Under the pieces are notes generated by a model. The model had not been told where the DNA came from, ran no database searches, and saw only the letters and a list, made by a program, of their open reading frames with translations. DNA of 64,000 nt, from NCBI GenBank assembly GCA_046331545.1, contig JAXLQR010000002.1:1922001-1986000 (forward strand). The letters are read 5' to 3'. The number at the start of each line of letters is the position of its first letter. Position 1 is the stretch's first letter. The translations under genes and the position numbers were made by a program. Positions 7,321 through 15,977 of the stretch are shown piece after piece. The DNA is from JADJVL01 sp046331545. Lineage in GTDB: Bacteria > Acidobacteriota > Holophagae > Holophagales > Holophagaceae.

Positions 7321-8544
7321 ATGGATTCCGCCCTCGGCACCCCCCTCAGCAGCGTCGCCACCTCCATCGCGTCCCAGGACGGCGACCACATGATCGTCAA
7401 CATGGGTCCCACCCATCCGGTGACCCACGGGACCCTGCGCATCGTCCTCGAGCTGGAGGGCGAGCTGATCCGCAAGGCCACGCCGGAGATCGGCTACCTC
7501 CACCGCGGGGTCGAGAAGCTCGGCGAGAACCTCGGCTACAACCAGTTCGTCCCGCTGACGGACCGCCTGAACTACTGCTCCTCCATCATGAACAACGTGG
7601 GCTACGCCCACGCGGTGGAGAAGCTGCTGGGCATCCAGATCCCCAAGCGCGCCGAGCAGCTCCGGGTGCTGGTGAGCGAGCTGGCCCGCCTGGCCGACCA
7701 CATCATCTGCCTGGGGATCAACGCCGTGGACATCGGCGCCTTCACGGCCTTCCTCTACCTCTTCAAGGAGCGCGAGACCGTCTACGACCTCTTCGAGATG
7801 GCCGCCGGACAGCGCCTGCACACCAGCTTCACCCGGGTGGGCGGCCTCTTCCGGGACATCCCCGACGAGTTCCTCCCGCTGCTCGCCCAGTTCATGGAGT
7901 CCATGCCCCGCTCCATCGACGAGATGGACCGGCTGCTGACGCGCAACCCGATCTGGCACGACCGCACCAAGGGCGTCGGCGCGATGAGCCAGGCCGACGC
8001 GGTGAACTGGGGCTACACCGGCCCCTGCCTGCGCGCCACCGGACTGGCGCACGACCTCCGCGTCGCCCAGCCCTACCTGGGCTACCAGGACTACGACTTC
8101 GACGTGCCCGTGGGCACCACCGGCGACGTCTTCGACCGATACCTCGTCCGCATGGAGGAGATGCGCCAGAGCCTCCGCATCATCGAGCAGGTGGTGAAGC
8201 GCCTCGAGCCGGGCCCCGTGATCGTGGACGACTACAAGGTGGCCCTGCCCCCGAAGGAGAAGGTCTACACCCGCATGGAGAGCCTCATCCACCACTTCAA
8301 GCTGGTGATGCACGGCATCGAGATGCCCGTCGGCGAGGTCTACAGCGCCACCGAGGCCGCCAACGGCGAGCTGGGCTTCTACATCGTCAGCGACGGCGGC
8401 AAGAGCCCCTACCGCATCCGGGTCCGGCCGCCCTGCCTGCCCATCTTCAGCAGCTTCGAGGCCAAGGTGAAGGGCCGCCTCCTCGCCGACGCCGTCGCCG
8501 AGCTGGGCGCGATGAACATCATCGCGGGCGAGCTGGACCGGTGA
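7321..8544 (+). CDS. nuoD: NADH-quinone oxidoreductase subunit D
   Basis: A 407-aa 49-kDa-type subunit that forms the quinone-binding site with NuoB. Conserved blocks are MGPTHPVTHGTLR (quinone-site histidine), GYLHRGVEKLGEN, NYCSSIMNNVGY and the C-terminal SGGK-type segment SDGGKSPYRIRVRPPC. Length is normal. Its stop codon overlaps by 4 nt (GTGA) the start of an unrelated TPR-glycosyltransferase gene; the rest of the complex I genes except nuoEF are not adjacent. Confidence 0.95.
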   Translation: MDSALGTPLSSVATSIASQDGDHMIVNMGPTHPVTHGTLRIVLELEGELIRKATPEIGYLHRGVEKLGENLGYNQFVPLTDRLNYCSSIMNNVGYAHAVEKLLGIQIPKRAEQLRVLVSELARLADHIICLGINAVDIGAFTAFLYLFKERETVYDLFEMAAGQRLHTSFTRVGGLFRDIPDEFLPLLAQFMESMPRSIDEMDRLLTRNPIWHDRTKGVGAMSQADAVNWGYTGPCLRATGLAHDLRVAQPYLGYQDYDFDVPVGTTGDVFDRYLVRMEEMRQSLRIIEQVVKRLEPGPVIVDDYKVALPPKEKVYTRMESLIHHFKLVMHGIEMPVGEVYSATEAANGELGFYIVSDGGKSPYRIRVRPPCLPIFSSFEAKVKGRLLADAVAELGAMNIIAGELDR

Positions 8545-11408
8545 GCGTGGACCCTTCGGGGTTCAGCCGGGCGGCATCCCTCCACAAGGCAGGCAAGTAC
8601 GCGGAGGCCGAGCAGGCCTACCGCGAGGTGCTCAGGGTCTCTCCGGACCACCCGGAAGCCTTAATGGGCCTGGCCCTGCTGGCAATGGCCGCCCAGCGCT
8701 TCGACGCGGCCATCCCGGTCCTTGAACGGATCCTGGCCCGCCAGCCAGGGCGGGCGGACGCTCTGCAGAACCTAGCGGTCGCGCTGCTCCAGGAGGGCCG
8801 GGACCCGCGAAGGGCCCTCGACGTCGTCCGGGCTGCCAAGTCGGCGGCACCGCCCACCGCGGGCCTGCTGGTCAAGGAGGGCATCGCCCTGCGCCAGCTG
8901 CTCCAGGCCGAAGCGGCCCTCCAGTGCTTCGAGCGGGCGCTGGAGCTCGATCCGGACGATGGGGACGCCGGGATCCAGAAGGGCGAGACGCTGCGGGATC
9001 TCGGTCGTCCCCACGAGGCGTTCCGGGTGTTCGAACAAATCGTGGCTGCACATCCCGAGGAGCCTGCCGCCCACTACACCCATGCCTGCGGGCTGCTGGA
9101 GCAGGGGCGAATGACCGAAGGCTGGGCCGAATACGAATGGCGCCGGCGGCACCGGGGCAGCACCGACCACGCCCACCCGTTCCCAGGCAGGCCCTGGGAC
9201 GGGACAGGACCGGATCCACGCTCCCTCCTGTTGACGCTGGAGCAGGGCCTCGGCGACTCGCTGCAGTTCATCCGGTTTCTCCCGCGGCTGCTGGAGCGGA
9301 TCCCCGCGACCTGCATCTGGATCCCGCCCTACCAGGAGCCGCTCCGCGCCCTGTTCCAGGCCCAGGGCTGGCCCGTGGCATGGATGGAACCCGGCGCGCC
9401 ATGGCCAGAGGTCGAGGCCCACGCCCCGCTGATGAGCCTTCCCCACAACCTCGGCTTGGGGGACCAGGTGGAGGCCCCCGTGCCCTACCTGTCGGTGCCG
9501 AGGGACCGTGAGGCCGACTGGTCCCGACTCCTGCCCGCCGCTGGCCATCTGCGGGTCGGCCTCGCCAGCCGTGGAGGACCGAAGAGCTCCAACAACTCCC
9601 AACGCAACCTCCCGGATGCAGTACTGGCGCCGCTCTTCGGGGATCCGAGGGTCCAATGGGTCTCCCTCCTCAAAGGCGGGACACCGCTCCCGGCCAGCCT
9701 GACTGGACCCCCCGCAGCCGCAGGCCGGTGGCTGGACCTGACGGAGGCACTCGCCGACCTCGCGGACACCGCCGCCCTGATGCGGCGGCTGGACCTCGTC
9801 GTCTCGGTGGACACGGGAGTCGCCCATCTCGCCGGCGCCCTCGGGGTCCCCGTGCTCCTGCTGCTCCCGGCGGCGGGGGAGTGGCGGTGGCAGCTCGTGC
9901 GCACGGACTCGCCCTGGTATCCCCAGCATCGCCTCATCCGCCAACAGCGGACCGGCGACTGGCGGGAAGTGGTCGAGGCGGCCGTAGCCGAGGTCACGGC
10001 CCGCGCGGCGGGCAGGACCGGCGTCCCGAGGCCCGGGCCCCGGGACGCCGAAGCCCTGGCCCGGGAGCTCCTCGAGATTGGGCTCCGGGAGGCCCGGGCC
10101 CGGAATCTTTCCCGCGCCGTGTCCAGTTTCGCGGCCTCGACAGCCCTCCTGCCCAGCCTCCCGGCCTCCGTGAACCACGGGAATGCGCTTTGCCTTGCCG
10201 GGCGCCCGATGGAGGCGTTGAAGGCCTACGAGAAGGGCCTCGAGTCCTTTCCCCAGGATCCGGACCTCCACCACGGCTGCGGCGTGGCCCTGCGGGACCT
10301 GGGCCGCCCCGACATCGCGGTTCAGGCCTTCGAGACTGCCCTCAAGTATCGTCCCGAGCACGAATCCGCGCTGTTGAGCCTCCAGGACGCGCTGCTGCTG
10401 ATGAACGACCTGAAGGGCGCCACCCGGGTCGCGGAGCGGCACGTCCAGCTGCGACCCGACGACCCGGAAGCCCACATGCACCTCGCCATGCGGCTCCTGG
10501 CGGCCGGCGATTTCGCACCAGGCTGGACGGAACATGAATGGCGGCTGGGCACGGAGCACCTGGCGGAGGAGCGGGCCGTGCCGCGGCCGCCGCGCTGGAA
10601 TGGTCGTGAACCTCGGGGCCGCAGACTGCTGGTCCACACCGAGCAAGGGCTGGGCGATACGATCCAGTTCTCGCGGTTTCTCCTCCCCCTCGTGGCGGCG
10701 GGGGCGGAGGTTGTGCTGGACTGCCAGCCCCCGCTCCGCGGCCTGCTGGCCGAGCAGGGCTGGCCTATCGAGTTCCTGGAAGCCTCCAGCAGGCCCTGCG
10801 AGGCCTCGATCCCCCTGCTGAGCCTCCCTTACCAGCTCGGGCTGGACGAGGATGACCTCTCCCCCAGGATGCCCTACCTCAAGGCCGACCCGGAACGCTC
10901 CCGGGTGTTTCGCGAAGGGCTGGCGAGACTCCGGGGCCTCAAGGTCGGCCTGGTGTGGGCAGGCTCCGGCTCCCACCGGCGGGATCTTCGGTCGCTGACC
11001 CTGCAGGATCTCGGACCGTTGGGCTCCATTCGCGGAATCTCCTGGGTGAGCCTACAGAAGGGGCCACGCCGGGGCGACCTGGACAGGTTCCCTGAGGCGG
11101 CCGCGGCCTTCTCCCTCCTCGACATGGATGAGCGTCTCGGGGACTTCCGGGATACCGCGGCCCTGCTCTCCTGCCTGGATGCCCTGGTTGGCGTGGACAC
11201 CTCGGTGCCCCATCTGGCCGGAGCCATGGGGATACCGGTGGGGCTGCTCCTCCCGGTCGTGCCGGAGTGGCGATGGATGCAGGATCGCCCGGATTCGCCG
11301 TGGTACCCCAGGCATCGGCTGTTCAGGCAGCCCCGATTCAACGACTGGGCTAGCCCCATCGCCGCACTTCAGGACTGGCTGAAAGTCCTGGCAAGCCAAA
11401 GGTACTGA
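8541..11408 (+). CDS. Tandem TPR-glycosyltransferase protein (duplicated)
   Basis: A 955-aa protein made of two similar halves. Each has TPR repeats (about 5-190 and 505-660; e.g. HKAGKYAEAEQAYREVL) followed by a GT-B type glycosyltransferase-like domain (about 225-485 and 695-955). Matching segments are LEQGLGDSLQFIRFL / TEQGLGDTIQFSRFL, LVVSVDTGVAHLAGALG / ALVGVDTSVPHLAGAMG, and RTDSPWYPQHRLIRQ / RPDSPWYPRHRLFRQ. In the first half the usual VGLVWAGS strand reads VGLASRGG, so that copy may be less active. The GTG at 8541 overlaps the nuoD stop, implying translational coupling to complex I genes, though a biochemical link is unknown. It could glycosylate proteins or surface glycans. Confidence 0.75.
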   Translation: MSVDPSGFSRAASLHKAGKYAEAEQAYREVLRVSPDHPEALMGLALLAMAAQRFDAAIPVLERILARQPGRADALQNLAVALLQEGRDPRRALDVVRAAKSAAPPTAGLLVKEGIALRQLLQAEAALQCFERALELDPDDGDAGIQKGETLRDLGRPHEAFRVFEQIVAAHPEEPAAHYTHACGLLEQGRMTEGWAEYEWRRRHRGSTDHAHPFPGRPWDGTGPDPRSLLLTLEQGLGDSLQFIRFLPRLLERIPATCIWIPPYQEPLRALFQAQGWPVAWMEPGAPWPEVEAHAPLMSLPHNLGLGDQVEAPVPYLSVPRDREADWSRLLPAAGHLRVGLASRGGPKSSNNSQRNLPDAVLAPLFGDPRVQWVSLLKGGTPLPASLTGPPAAAGRWLDLTEALADLADTAALMRRLDLVVSVDTGVAHLAGALGVPVLLLLPAAGEWRWQLVRTDSPWYPQHRLIRQQRTGDWREVVEAAVAEVTARAAGRTGVPRPGPRDAEALARELLEIGLREARARNLSRAVSSFAASTALLPSLPASVNHGNALCLAGRPMEALKAYEKGLESFPQDPDLHHGCGVALRDLGRPDIAVQAFETALKYRPEHESALLSLQDALLLMNDLKGATRVAERHVQLRPDDPEAHMHLAMRLLAAGDFAPGWTEHEWRLGTEHLAEERAVPRPPRWNGREPRGRRLLVHTEQGLGDTIQFSRFLLPLVAAGAEVVLDCQPPLRGLLAEQGWPIEFLEASSRPCEASIPLLSLPYQLGLDEDDLSPRMPYLKADPERSRVFREGLARLRGLKVGLVWAGSGSHRRDLRSLTLQDLGPLGSIRGISWVSLQKGPRRGDLDRFPEAAAAFSLLDMDERLGDFRDTAALLSCLDALVGVDTSVPHLAGAMGIPVGLLLPVVPEWRWMQDRPDSPWYPRHRLFRQPRFNDWASPIAALQDWLKVLASQRY

Positions 11409-11412
11409 ACTC

Positions 11413-12000
11413 TCAGGGGCGGGGAGGTGGCCCATCCGCGGCCCTCCCGGCGGCCTTTGGCCCCGTGCGGCGGGGACGGCTGGCTGCGCCATGGGAGGGA
11501 TCCTGCTCGCCTTCGGGGTCCGGCGGCTGCAGCGCCTGCCGGTAGTCGTCGCGGAGGCGCTCCAGGAGACCGAGCAGGGCATGGCGGTCCGTGGGCGAGA
11601 GGCTTCGGTCGAGAGTCCGGCACAGGGCGGCGTGCTTGCCCCGCAGCTCCGCCTCCAGGGCCAGGCCCTCGGGGGAGATGCGCACCCTCGAGCCGCGGCG
11701 GTCCTTGGGGCAGGGCGTCTTGAGCGCGAGGCCCATCCCCACCAGCCGGTCCACGAGCCGGGGCACGTCGGTGAATCGATAGATCATGCGGCACCGGAGG
11801 TCCTTGATGAGGTAGCCCTCCTCGGGGCCGCCCTTGAGGATGCGCAGCAGGTTGTACTGCTGGTCCGTGAGCTCCGAGTCCTTGAAGACCTGCTCCTCGA
11901 AGAGGCGGCTGACGTACTCCCGGGTCAGGAGGATGGCGAGGGCGACCTCGTGCCCGCTGTCCAGGGCGCGGCCGATGTGGAGTTCTTCGCGGATGTTCAT
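11413..12000 (-). CDS. MarR-family transcriptional regulator
   Basis: A 195-aa winged-helix regulator. The core SELTDQQYNLLRILKG ... IKDLRCRMIYRFTDVPRLVDRLVGMGLALKTPCPKDRRGSRVRIS (about 45-115) shows the MarR DNA-recognition helix and the D-R-R wing. The ATG at 12000 is preferred over an upstream ATG at 12030 because GGGGA precedes it and the conserved domain begins nearby. The C-terminal 35 residues are a low-complexity Pro/Arg/Gly tail. It is divergent from the yceI-like gene; a near-perfect palindrome between them overlaps the yceI promoter, so this protein probably represses yceI. Confidence 0.88.
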   Translation of the reverse strand: MNIREELHIGRALDSGHEVALAILLTREYVSRLFEEQVFKDSELTDQQYNLLRILKGGPEEGYLIKDLRCRMIYRFTDVPRLVDRLVGMGLALKTPCPKDRRGSRVRISPEGLALEAELRGKHAALCRTLDRSLSPTDRHALLGLLERLRDDYRQALQPPDPEGEQDPSHGAASRPRRTGPKAAGRAADGPPPRP

Positions 12001-12038
12001 GGGCGTCCCCGATATCGTAGCCGCCCCCAACTTTTCCC

Positions 12039-12066
12039 TTGCGCCGGGGAGGGGCCGTCCTACAAT
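12039..12066 (+). promoter_or_regulatory. Promoter of yceI-like gene
   Basis: TTGCGC (12039-12044), 16-bp spacer, TACAAT (12061-12066), directly followed by the palindromic operator. Transcription would start inside the operator. Confidence 0.65.
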
Positions 12067-12086
12067 TTAGATGTTGTAACATCTAA
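12067..12086. promoter_or_regulatory. MarR-type operator palindrome
   Basis: TTAGATGTT-GT-AACATCTAA: two perfect 9-bp arms with a 2-bp centre, immediately downstream of the -10 hexamer of the yceI-like gene and 66 bp from the divergent MarR start. Length, symmetry and position are what is expected of a MarR dimer site that blocks the promoter. Confidence 0.75.
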
Positions 12087-12101
12087 TTCAAGGAGACCCC
12101 G

Positions 12102-12707
12102 ATGAACCCTCGCTTCCGCACCCTGGCCTTCCTGCTGGCCGCCGCCCTTCCCGCCCTCGCCGCGGACACGTACAAGATCGACCCCGCCCACTCGGAGATC
12201 GGCTTCAAGGTCCGGCACTTCCTGTCCAAGACGCCCGGCCGCTTCGCCAAGTTTCAGGGCACCATCCAGATCGACGAGAAGGACCTCGCCAAGTCCACCG
12301 TCGAGGTGTCCATCGAGACGGCCAGCGTGAACACCGACAACGAGGCGCGGGACAAGCACTTGCGCAGCGCGGACTTCTTCGACGCGGAGAAGTTCCCGGC
12401 CATGACCTTCAAGAGCACCTCCGTCCGGGAGGTGGCCAAGGGGAGGCTGGAGGTGACGGGCGACCTGACGCTGCGCGGGGTCACCCGGCGCATCACCTTC
12501 CCCATCACGAACGTGGGGGTGATCAACAGCCCCTTCGGGGACGTCCGGGCCGGCTTCGTGGACGGCACGCTGAAGCTCAACCGCAAGGATTTCGGGGTCA
12601 GCTGGAACAAGGTCCTGGACACCGGGGGGACCATGCTCAGCGACGAGGTGGAGATCGCCCTGAACATCGAGGCGGTGAAGCAGGCCCCGAAGGGGACCGC
12701 CAAGTAA
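12102..12707 (+). CDS. yceI: YceI-family periplasmic lipid-binding protein
   Basis: A 201-aa secreted protein with a signal peptide cleaved after ALA (residue 20). The mature part has the YceI lipocalin-like motifs: YKIDPAHSEIGFKVRHFL, IQIDEKDLAKSTVEVSI, RDKHLRSADFFDAEKFPAMTFKST and GDLTLRGVTRRITFPI. YceI proteins bind long isoprenoids or fatty amides in the periplasm; the physiological ligand here is unknown. AAGGAG lies 6 nt before the ATG. The gene is single, with its own promoter and operator, between nuo gene clusters. Confidence 0.92.
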   Translation: MNPRFRTLAFLLAAALPALAADTYKIDPAHSEIGFKVRHFLSKTPGRFAKFQGTIQIDEKDLAKSTVEVSIETASVNTDNEARDKHLRSADFFDAEKFPAMTFKSTSVREVAKGRLEVTGDLTLRGVTRRITFPITNVGVINSPFGDVRAGFVDGTLKLNRKDFGVSWNKVLDTGGTMLSDEVEIALNIEAVKQAPKGTAK

Positions 12708-12725
12708 GGCGCAAAGGATCCCTCG

Positions 12726-12761
12726 GCGGGGCCGCGGTCCAGATCCGGGCTGCGGCCCCGC
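12726..12761 (+). terminator. GC-rich hairpin after yceI-like gene
   Basis: Perfect 10-bp stem GCGGGGCCGC / GCGGCCCCGC with a 16-nt loop, 18 nt after the yceI stop. No T-run follows, so termination would be inefficient or factor-assisted. Confidence 0.4.
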
Positions 12762-12773
12762 CCGGGTGATTGG

Positions 12774-12804
12774 TGACGGAAGCGGTCCGGGACCGGGGTA
12801 AACT
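12774..12804 (+). promoter_or_regulatory. Candidate nuoEF promoter
   Basis: GTGACG (12774-12779), 19-bp spacer, TAAACT (12799-12804), 22 bp before the nuoE ATG. Spacing is long, so this is tentative; it would allow nuoEF expression independent of the yceI promoter. Confidence 0.35.
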
Positions 12805-12826
12805 CGGGGGTTCCCGTGAGATCGCC

Positions 12827-13402
12827 ATGAACCATCCCCAGCCCCCCGAGACCTCCGAGAAGCCCCTGGCCACGGGGGAGCGCCTGCCCAAGTCCGAGGT
12901 GAAAGACCTCAGCCCCGAGGCCGTGAAGGAGATCCAGGCCATCGCGGCGCGGTATCCCGACAAGCTGGCGGGCACCCTGCCGGCCCTCCACATCGCCCAG
13001 CGGGAGTTCGGCTTCGTGAGCCTGGAGGCCATGAAGGCCGTGGCGAAGGCCCTTGCCATCCCCGAGGGCCACGTCTTCGGCGTGGCCAGCTTCTACACGA
13101 TGTACCAGAAGCGTCCCGTGGGCCGGTACCACCTCCAGGTCTGCACCAACATCAGCTGTGCCCTGCAGGGTGCCGCCAAGCTCCTGGAGAAGGTCTGCGA
13201 GCGGGTCGGCGTGCAGCCCGGCGAAGGGCCCACCGCCGACGGCATGTGGAGCGTGGAGGAGGTGGAGTGCCTGGCGAGCTGCGGCAGCGGCCCGTGCATG
13301 CAGGTGAACCACGACATCTACGACGAGTACGTGGACGAGCAGAAGCTCGAGGCCATCCTCGAGGACTGCAAGCGCGGGACCTACCGCGCCTGGGCGCAGT
13401 GA
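12827..13402 (+). CDS. nuoE: NADH-quinone oxidoreductase subunit E
   Basis: A 191-aa thioredoxin-fold subunit binding the [2Fe-2S] cluster N1a of complex I. The four ligands lie in CTNISC and ECLASCGSGPCM (CX4C...CX3C). The helical N-terminal part LHIAQREFGFVSLEAMKAVAKAL and VASFYTMYQKRPVGRYHLQVC is diagnostic. The ATG at 12827 begins an extra 25-residue Pro/Glu-rich N-terminal segment before homology. It forms a pair with nuoF, 10 nt downstream, but is separated from nuoABCD by three unrelated genes. Confidence 0.93.
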   Translation: MNHPQPPETSEKPLATGERLPKSEVKDLSPEAVKEIQAIAARYPDKLAGTLPALHIAQREFGFVSLEAMKAVAKALAIPEGHVFGVASFYTMYQKRPVGRYHLQVCTNISCALQGAAKLLEKVCERVGVQPGEGPTADGMWSVEEVECLASCGSGPCMQVNHDIYDEYVDEQKLEAILEDCKRGTYRAWAQ

Positions 13403-13412
13403 GGGGACGACC

Positions 13413-14783
13413 ATGGCCGCCATCCGCACCAAGCACGATCCCCAGCGCTACACCTTCCCGGGCTTCGGCTCCGACAAGTACCCGAACCTGATGCTCCGGG
13501 GCGCCGGCGACCTGGACAACTGGAAACTGGACGTCTACGAATCGAAGCACGAAGGCTACCTGGCCGCGAAGAAGGCCCTGAAGATGGCGCCGGGCGAGGT
13601 GATCGAGGAGGTCAAGACCTCGGGCATCCGCGGGCGCGGCGGCGCGGGCTTTCCCGCCGGGCTGAAGTGGTCCTTCATGCCCAAGGACACCCCTGAGAAG
13701 AAGTTCACCCGCTACCTCGTCATCAATGCCGACGAAGGCGAGCCGGGCACCTTCAAGGACCGGGCGATCCTGGAATACAACCCCCACCAGATGATCGAGG
13801 GCTGCCTCATCGCCGCCTACGCCATGCAGGCCAACACCTGCTACGTCTACATCCGCGGCGAATTCCTGTGGCTCATCGAGAAGCTCGAGGCCGCCGTGGA
13901 GGAGGCCAAGGCCAAGGGCTACCTGGGCAAGAACATCCTGGGCAGCGGCTTCGACCTGGAGATCCTCGTGCACCGGGGCGCCGGCGCCTACATCTGCGGC
14001 GAGGAGACGGCCCTGCTGAACAGCCTGGAGGGCCGCCGCGGCGAGCCCCGGGTGAAGCCCCCCTTCCCCGCTGCCCGCGGCGCCTTCAGCCAGCCCACCA
14101 CCATCAACAACGTGGAGACCATCGCGGCCGTCCCGCCCATCCTCCGCATGGGCGGTGCCGAGTACGCCAAGCTGGGCACGCCGAAGAACACCGGCACCCG
14201 CATCTACGGCCTCTCGGGCCACATCAAGCGCCCGGGCCTCTACGAGCTGCCCCTGGGCCTGCCCTTGGACTTCATCCTCAACGAGCTGGGCGGCGGCTCC
14301 AGCACCGGCAAGAAGATCAAGGCCGTGATTCCCGGCGGGGCCTCGGCCCCGGTGTTCTCCGAGAAGGAATTCTCCACGCCCATGGATTTCGATGCGGTGC
14401 GCAATGCCGGTTCCATGGCGGGCTCGGCGGGCATCATCGTCATGGATGAGGACACCTGCATGGTGCAGGCCTGCCTGCGCCTCATCCGCTTCTACGCTCA
14501 CGAGAGCTGCGGCCAGTGCACGCCTTGCCGCGAAGGCTGCAACTGGATGGAGATGATCCTGCACCGCATCGAGCACGGCCAGGGCCGCATGGAGGACCTG
14601 GACCTGCTGGCCTCCATGACCCCCAACATCGCCGGCCGGACCCTCTGCCCCCTGGGAGATGCCGCCTGCGGGCCCATGGACTCGATCCTGCAGAAGTTCC
14701 GCCACGAGTTCGTGCACCACATCGAGCACAAGACCTGCCTGGCGGGGGGGCCGCGGCTGCTGGCCCACGTCGGCGCGCACTGA
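13413..14783 (+). CDS. nuoF: NADH-quinone oxidoreductase subunit F
   Basis: A 456-aa NADH-binding subunit with FMN and the [4Fe-4S] cluster N3. The FMN/NADH fold shows GRGGAGFPAGLKW and NADEGEPGTFKDR; the NADH glycine-rich region is YICGEETALLNSLEG; cluster ligands are ESCGQCTPCREGC plus the later Cys in TLCPLGDAA. It is where electrons enter complex I. GGGGACGACC precedes the ATG. The gene ends the cluster and is closed by a very stable hairpin; nuoG-N are not in the window. Confidence 0.95.
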   Translation: MAAIRTKHDPQRYTFPGFGSDKYPNLMLRGAGDLDNWKLDVYESKHEGYLAAKKALKMAPGEVIEEVKTSGIRGRGGAGFPAGLKWSFMPKDTPEKKFTRYLVINADEGEPGTFKDRAILEYNPHQMIEGCLIAAYAMQANTCYVYIRGEFLWLIEKLEAAVEEAKAKGYLGKNILGSGFDLEILVHRGAGAYICGEETALLNSLEGRRGEPRVKPPFPAARGAFSQPTTINNVETIAAVPPILRMGGAEYAKLGTPKNTGTRIYGLSGHIKRPGLYELPLGLPLDFILNELGGGSSTGKKIKAVIPGGASAPVFSEKEFSTPMDFDAVRNAGSMAGSAGIIVMDEDTCMVQACLRLIRFYAHESCGQCTPCREGCNWMEMILHRIEHGQGRMEDLDLLASMTPNIAGRTLCPLGDAACGPMDSILQKFRHEFVHHIEHKTCLAGGPRLLAHVGAH

Positions 14784-14789
14784 AGTCCC

Positions 14790-14840
14790 CCGGTCCCACG
14801 AGAAAGGGCGCCCACCGGGCGCCCTTTCTCGTGGGACCGG
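14790..14840. terminator. Bidirectional terminator, 24-bp perfect stem
   Basis: The two arms 14790-14813 and 14817-14840 are perfectly complementary over 24 bp with a 3-nt loop. The arms contain AGAAAGGGCGCCC / GGGCGCCCTTTCT, so a T-rich stretch lies inside the stem for either direction. It sits between the convergent nuoF (+) and rseP (-) genes and can stop transcription from both sides. Confidence 0.85.
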
Positions 14841-14846
14841 TGAGCC

Positions 14847-15977
14847 TCAGTGCTTCAGCTTCCAGATGTCCATGGCGAAGACGAGCACCATCAGGGCCGC
14901 CAGGAAGATCGCGCCGCCGGTGAGGATGCGCTCCTTCACCGCGATGCTGAGGTCGCGCCCCCGGACCTTCTCGAAGAGCAGCATGGTCACGTGGCCGCCG
15001 TCCAGGAAGGGGATGGGCAGGGCGTTCAGGATGGCGAGGTTGAGGGAGATCATCGCGGTGATGAGGAAGTAGGCGAACCAGCCGGCCTGGGCGGCGTCGC
15101 GGCCGGCCCGGGCGATGGCGATGGGGCCGCCCAGCTCCTTCAGGTTCGCCCGGAAGGTGAACAGCCGGGCATAGCCCCGCAGGACCTCGCCGCTCATGCT
15201 CCAGGTCTGCTGGGCACCGATCCTCAGTCCCTTCCCGAGGTCGGAGACACCCACGGGCCCGCCGGCCTTGACGTAGTCCCCGGCCTGGGGCCTGATCCCG
15301 ATCTTGCCCAGGCCGTTCTCGGCGCGGGGCACCAGGTCGAGGGTGACCAGGGCGCCGTCGCGCTGGACCACGAAGGGGATGGCCTGACCGGAGCGGGCCT
15401 GGATGTAGGCCACCGCGTCCTCCCAGGGGGTCTCGGGCATGGGAAGCGGCCCGATGCGCTTCAGGTCGTCCTGGAGCCGGAGGCCGCCGGACTCGGCGGC
15501 GCTGCCCTTCACGATTTCCACGACCTTGAGGGTGGTGGGCCTCATGCGGGCGCTCTGGACGCCGAGCGCCGTCAACAGCACGAAGGCGGTGGCGATGTTG
15601 GCGAGGATCCCCCCGCTGAAGAACAGCACCCGCTTCCAGGCGGGCTGCCGCAGGAAGCCGTGGGGGTCCTCGGCCTCGGGCTCCTCGGGATTGAAGCCCG
15701 CCAGCTTCACGTAGCCGCCCAGGGGCAGGACCGAGAGGCGGACATCGGTCTCCCGCCAGGTGAAGCCCAGCAGCCTCGGCCCGAAGCCCAGGGAGAAGAC
15801 CTCGACGGGCATCCCCATCCATTTGGCGACGGCGAAGTGGCCCAGTTCGTGGAGGAAGATGAGGGCCCCGATCATCAGGGCCGCCAATCCCCATCCCTGG
15901 AGGCTGGAACCGGCGAGCAGGAGGGCGGCGGGGAGGACGGCGATCGAAAGCACGAGCTTAGGGAACGGGAACGTCAT
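14847..15977 (-). CDS. rseP: RIP metalloprotease RseP (site-2 protease)
   Basis: A 376-aa integral membrane zinc protease that cleaves transmembrane segments, classically anti-sigma factors. The zinc site HELGH is at residues 43-47 in the first helix; the third ligand is in NALPIPFLDGGHV (about 320). A single PDZ domain lies at about 110-200 (VVEIVKGSAAESGGLRLQDDL). The ATG at 15977 overlaps the dxr stop by 4 nt (ATGA) and is preferred to the ATG at 16010, which would lie inside dxr. It is the last gene of uppS-cdsA-dxr-rseP. Having one PDZ rather than the two of E. coli RseP is common outside Gammaproteobacteria. Confidence 0.93.
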   Translation of the reverse strand: MTFPFPKLVLSIAVLPAALLLAGSSLQGWGLAALMIGALIFLHELGHFAVAKWMGMPVEVFSLGFGPRLLGFTWRETDVRLSVLPLGGYVKLAGFNPEEPEAEDPHGFLRQPAWKRVLFFSGGILANIATAFVLLTALGVQSARMRPTTLKVVEIVKGSAAESGGLRLQDDLKRIGPLPMPETPWEDAVAYIQARSGQAIPFVVQRDGALVTLDLVPRAENGLGKIGIRPQAGDYVKAGGPVGVSDLGKGLRIGAQQTWSMSGEVLRGYARLFTFRANLKELGGPIAIARAGRDAAQAGWFAYFLITAMISLNLAILNALPIPFLDGGHVTMLLFEKVRGRDLSIAVKERILTGGAIFLAALMVLVFAMDIWKLKH

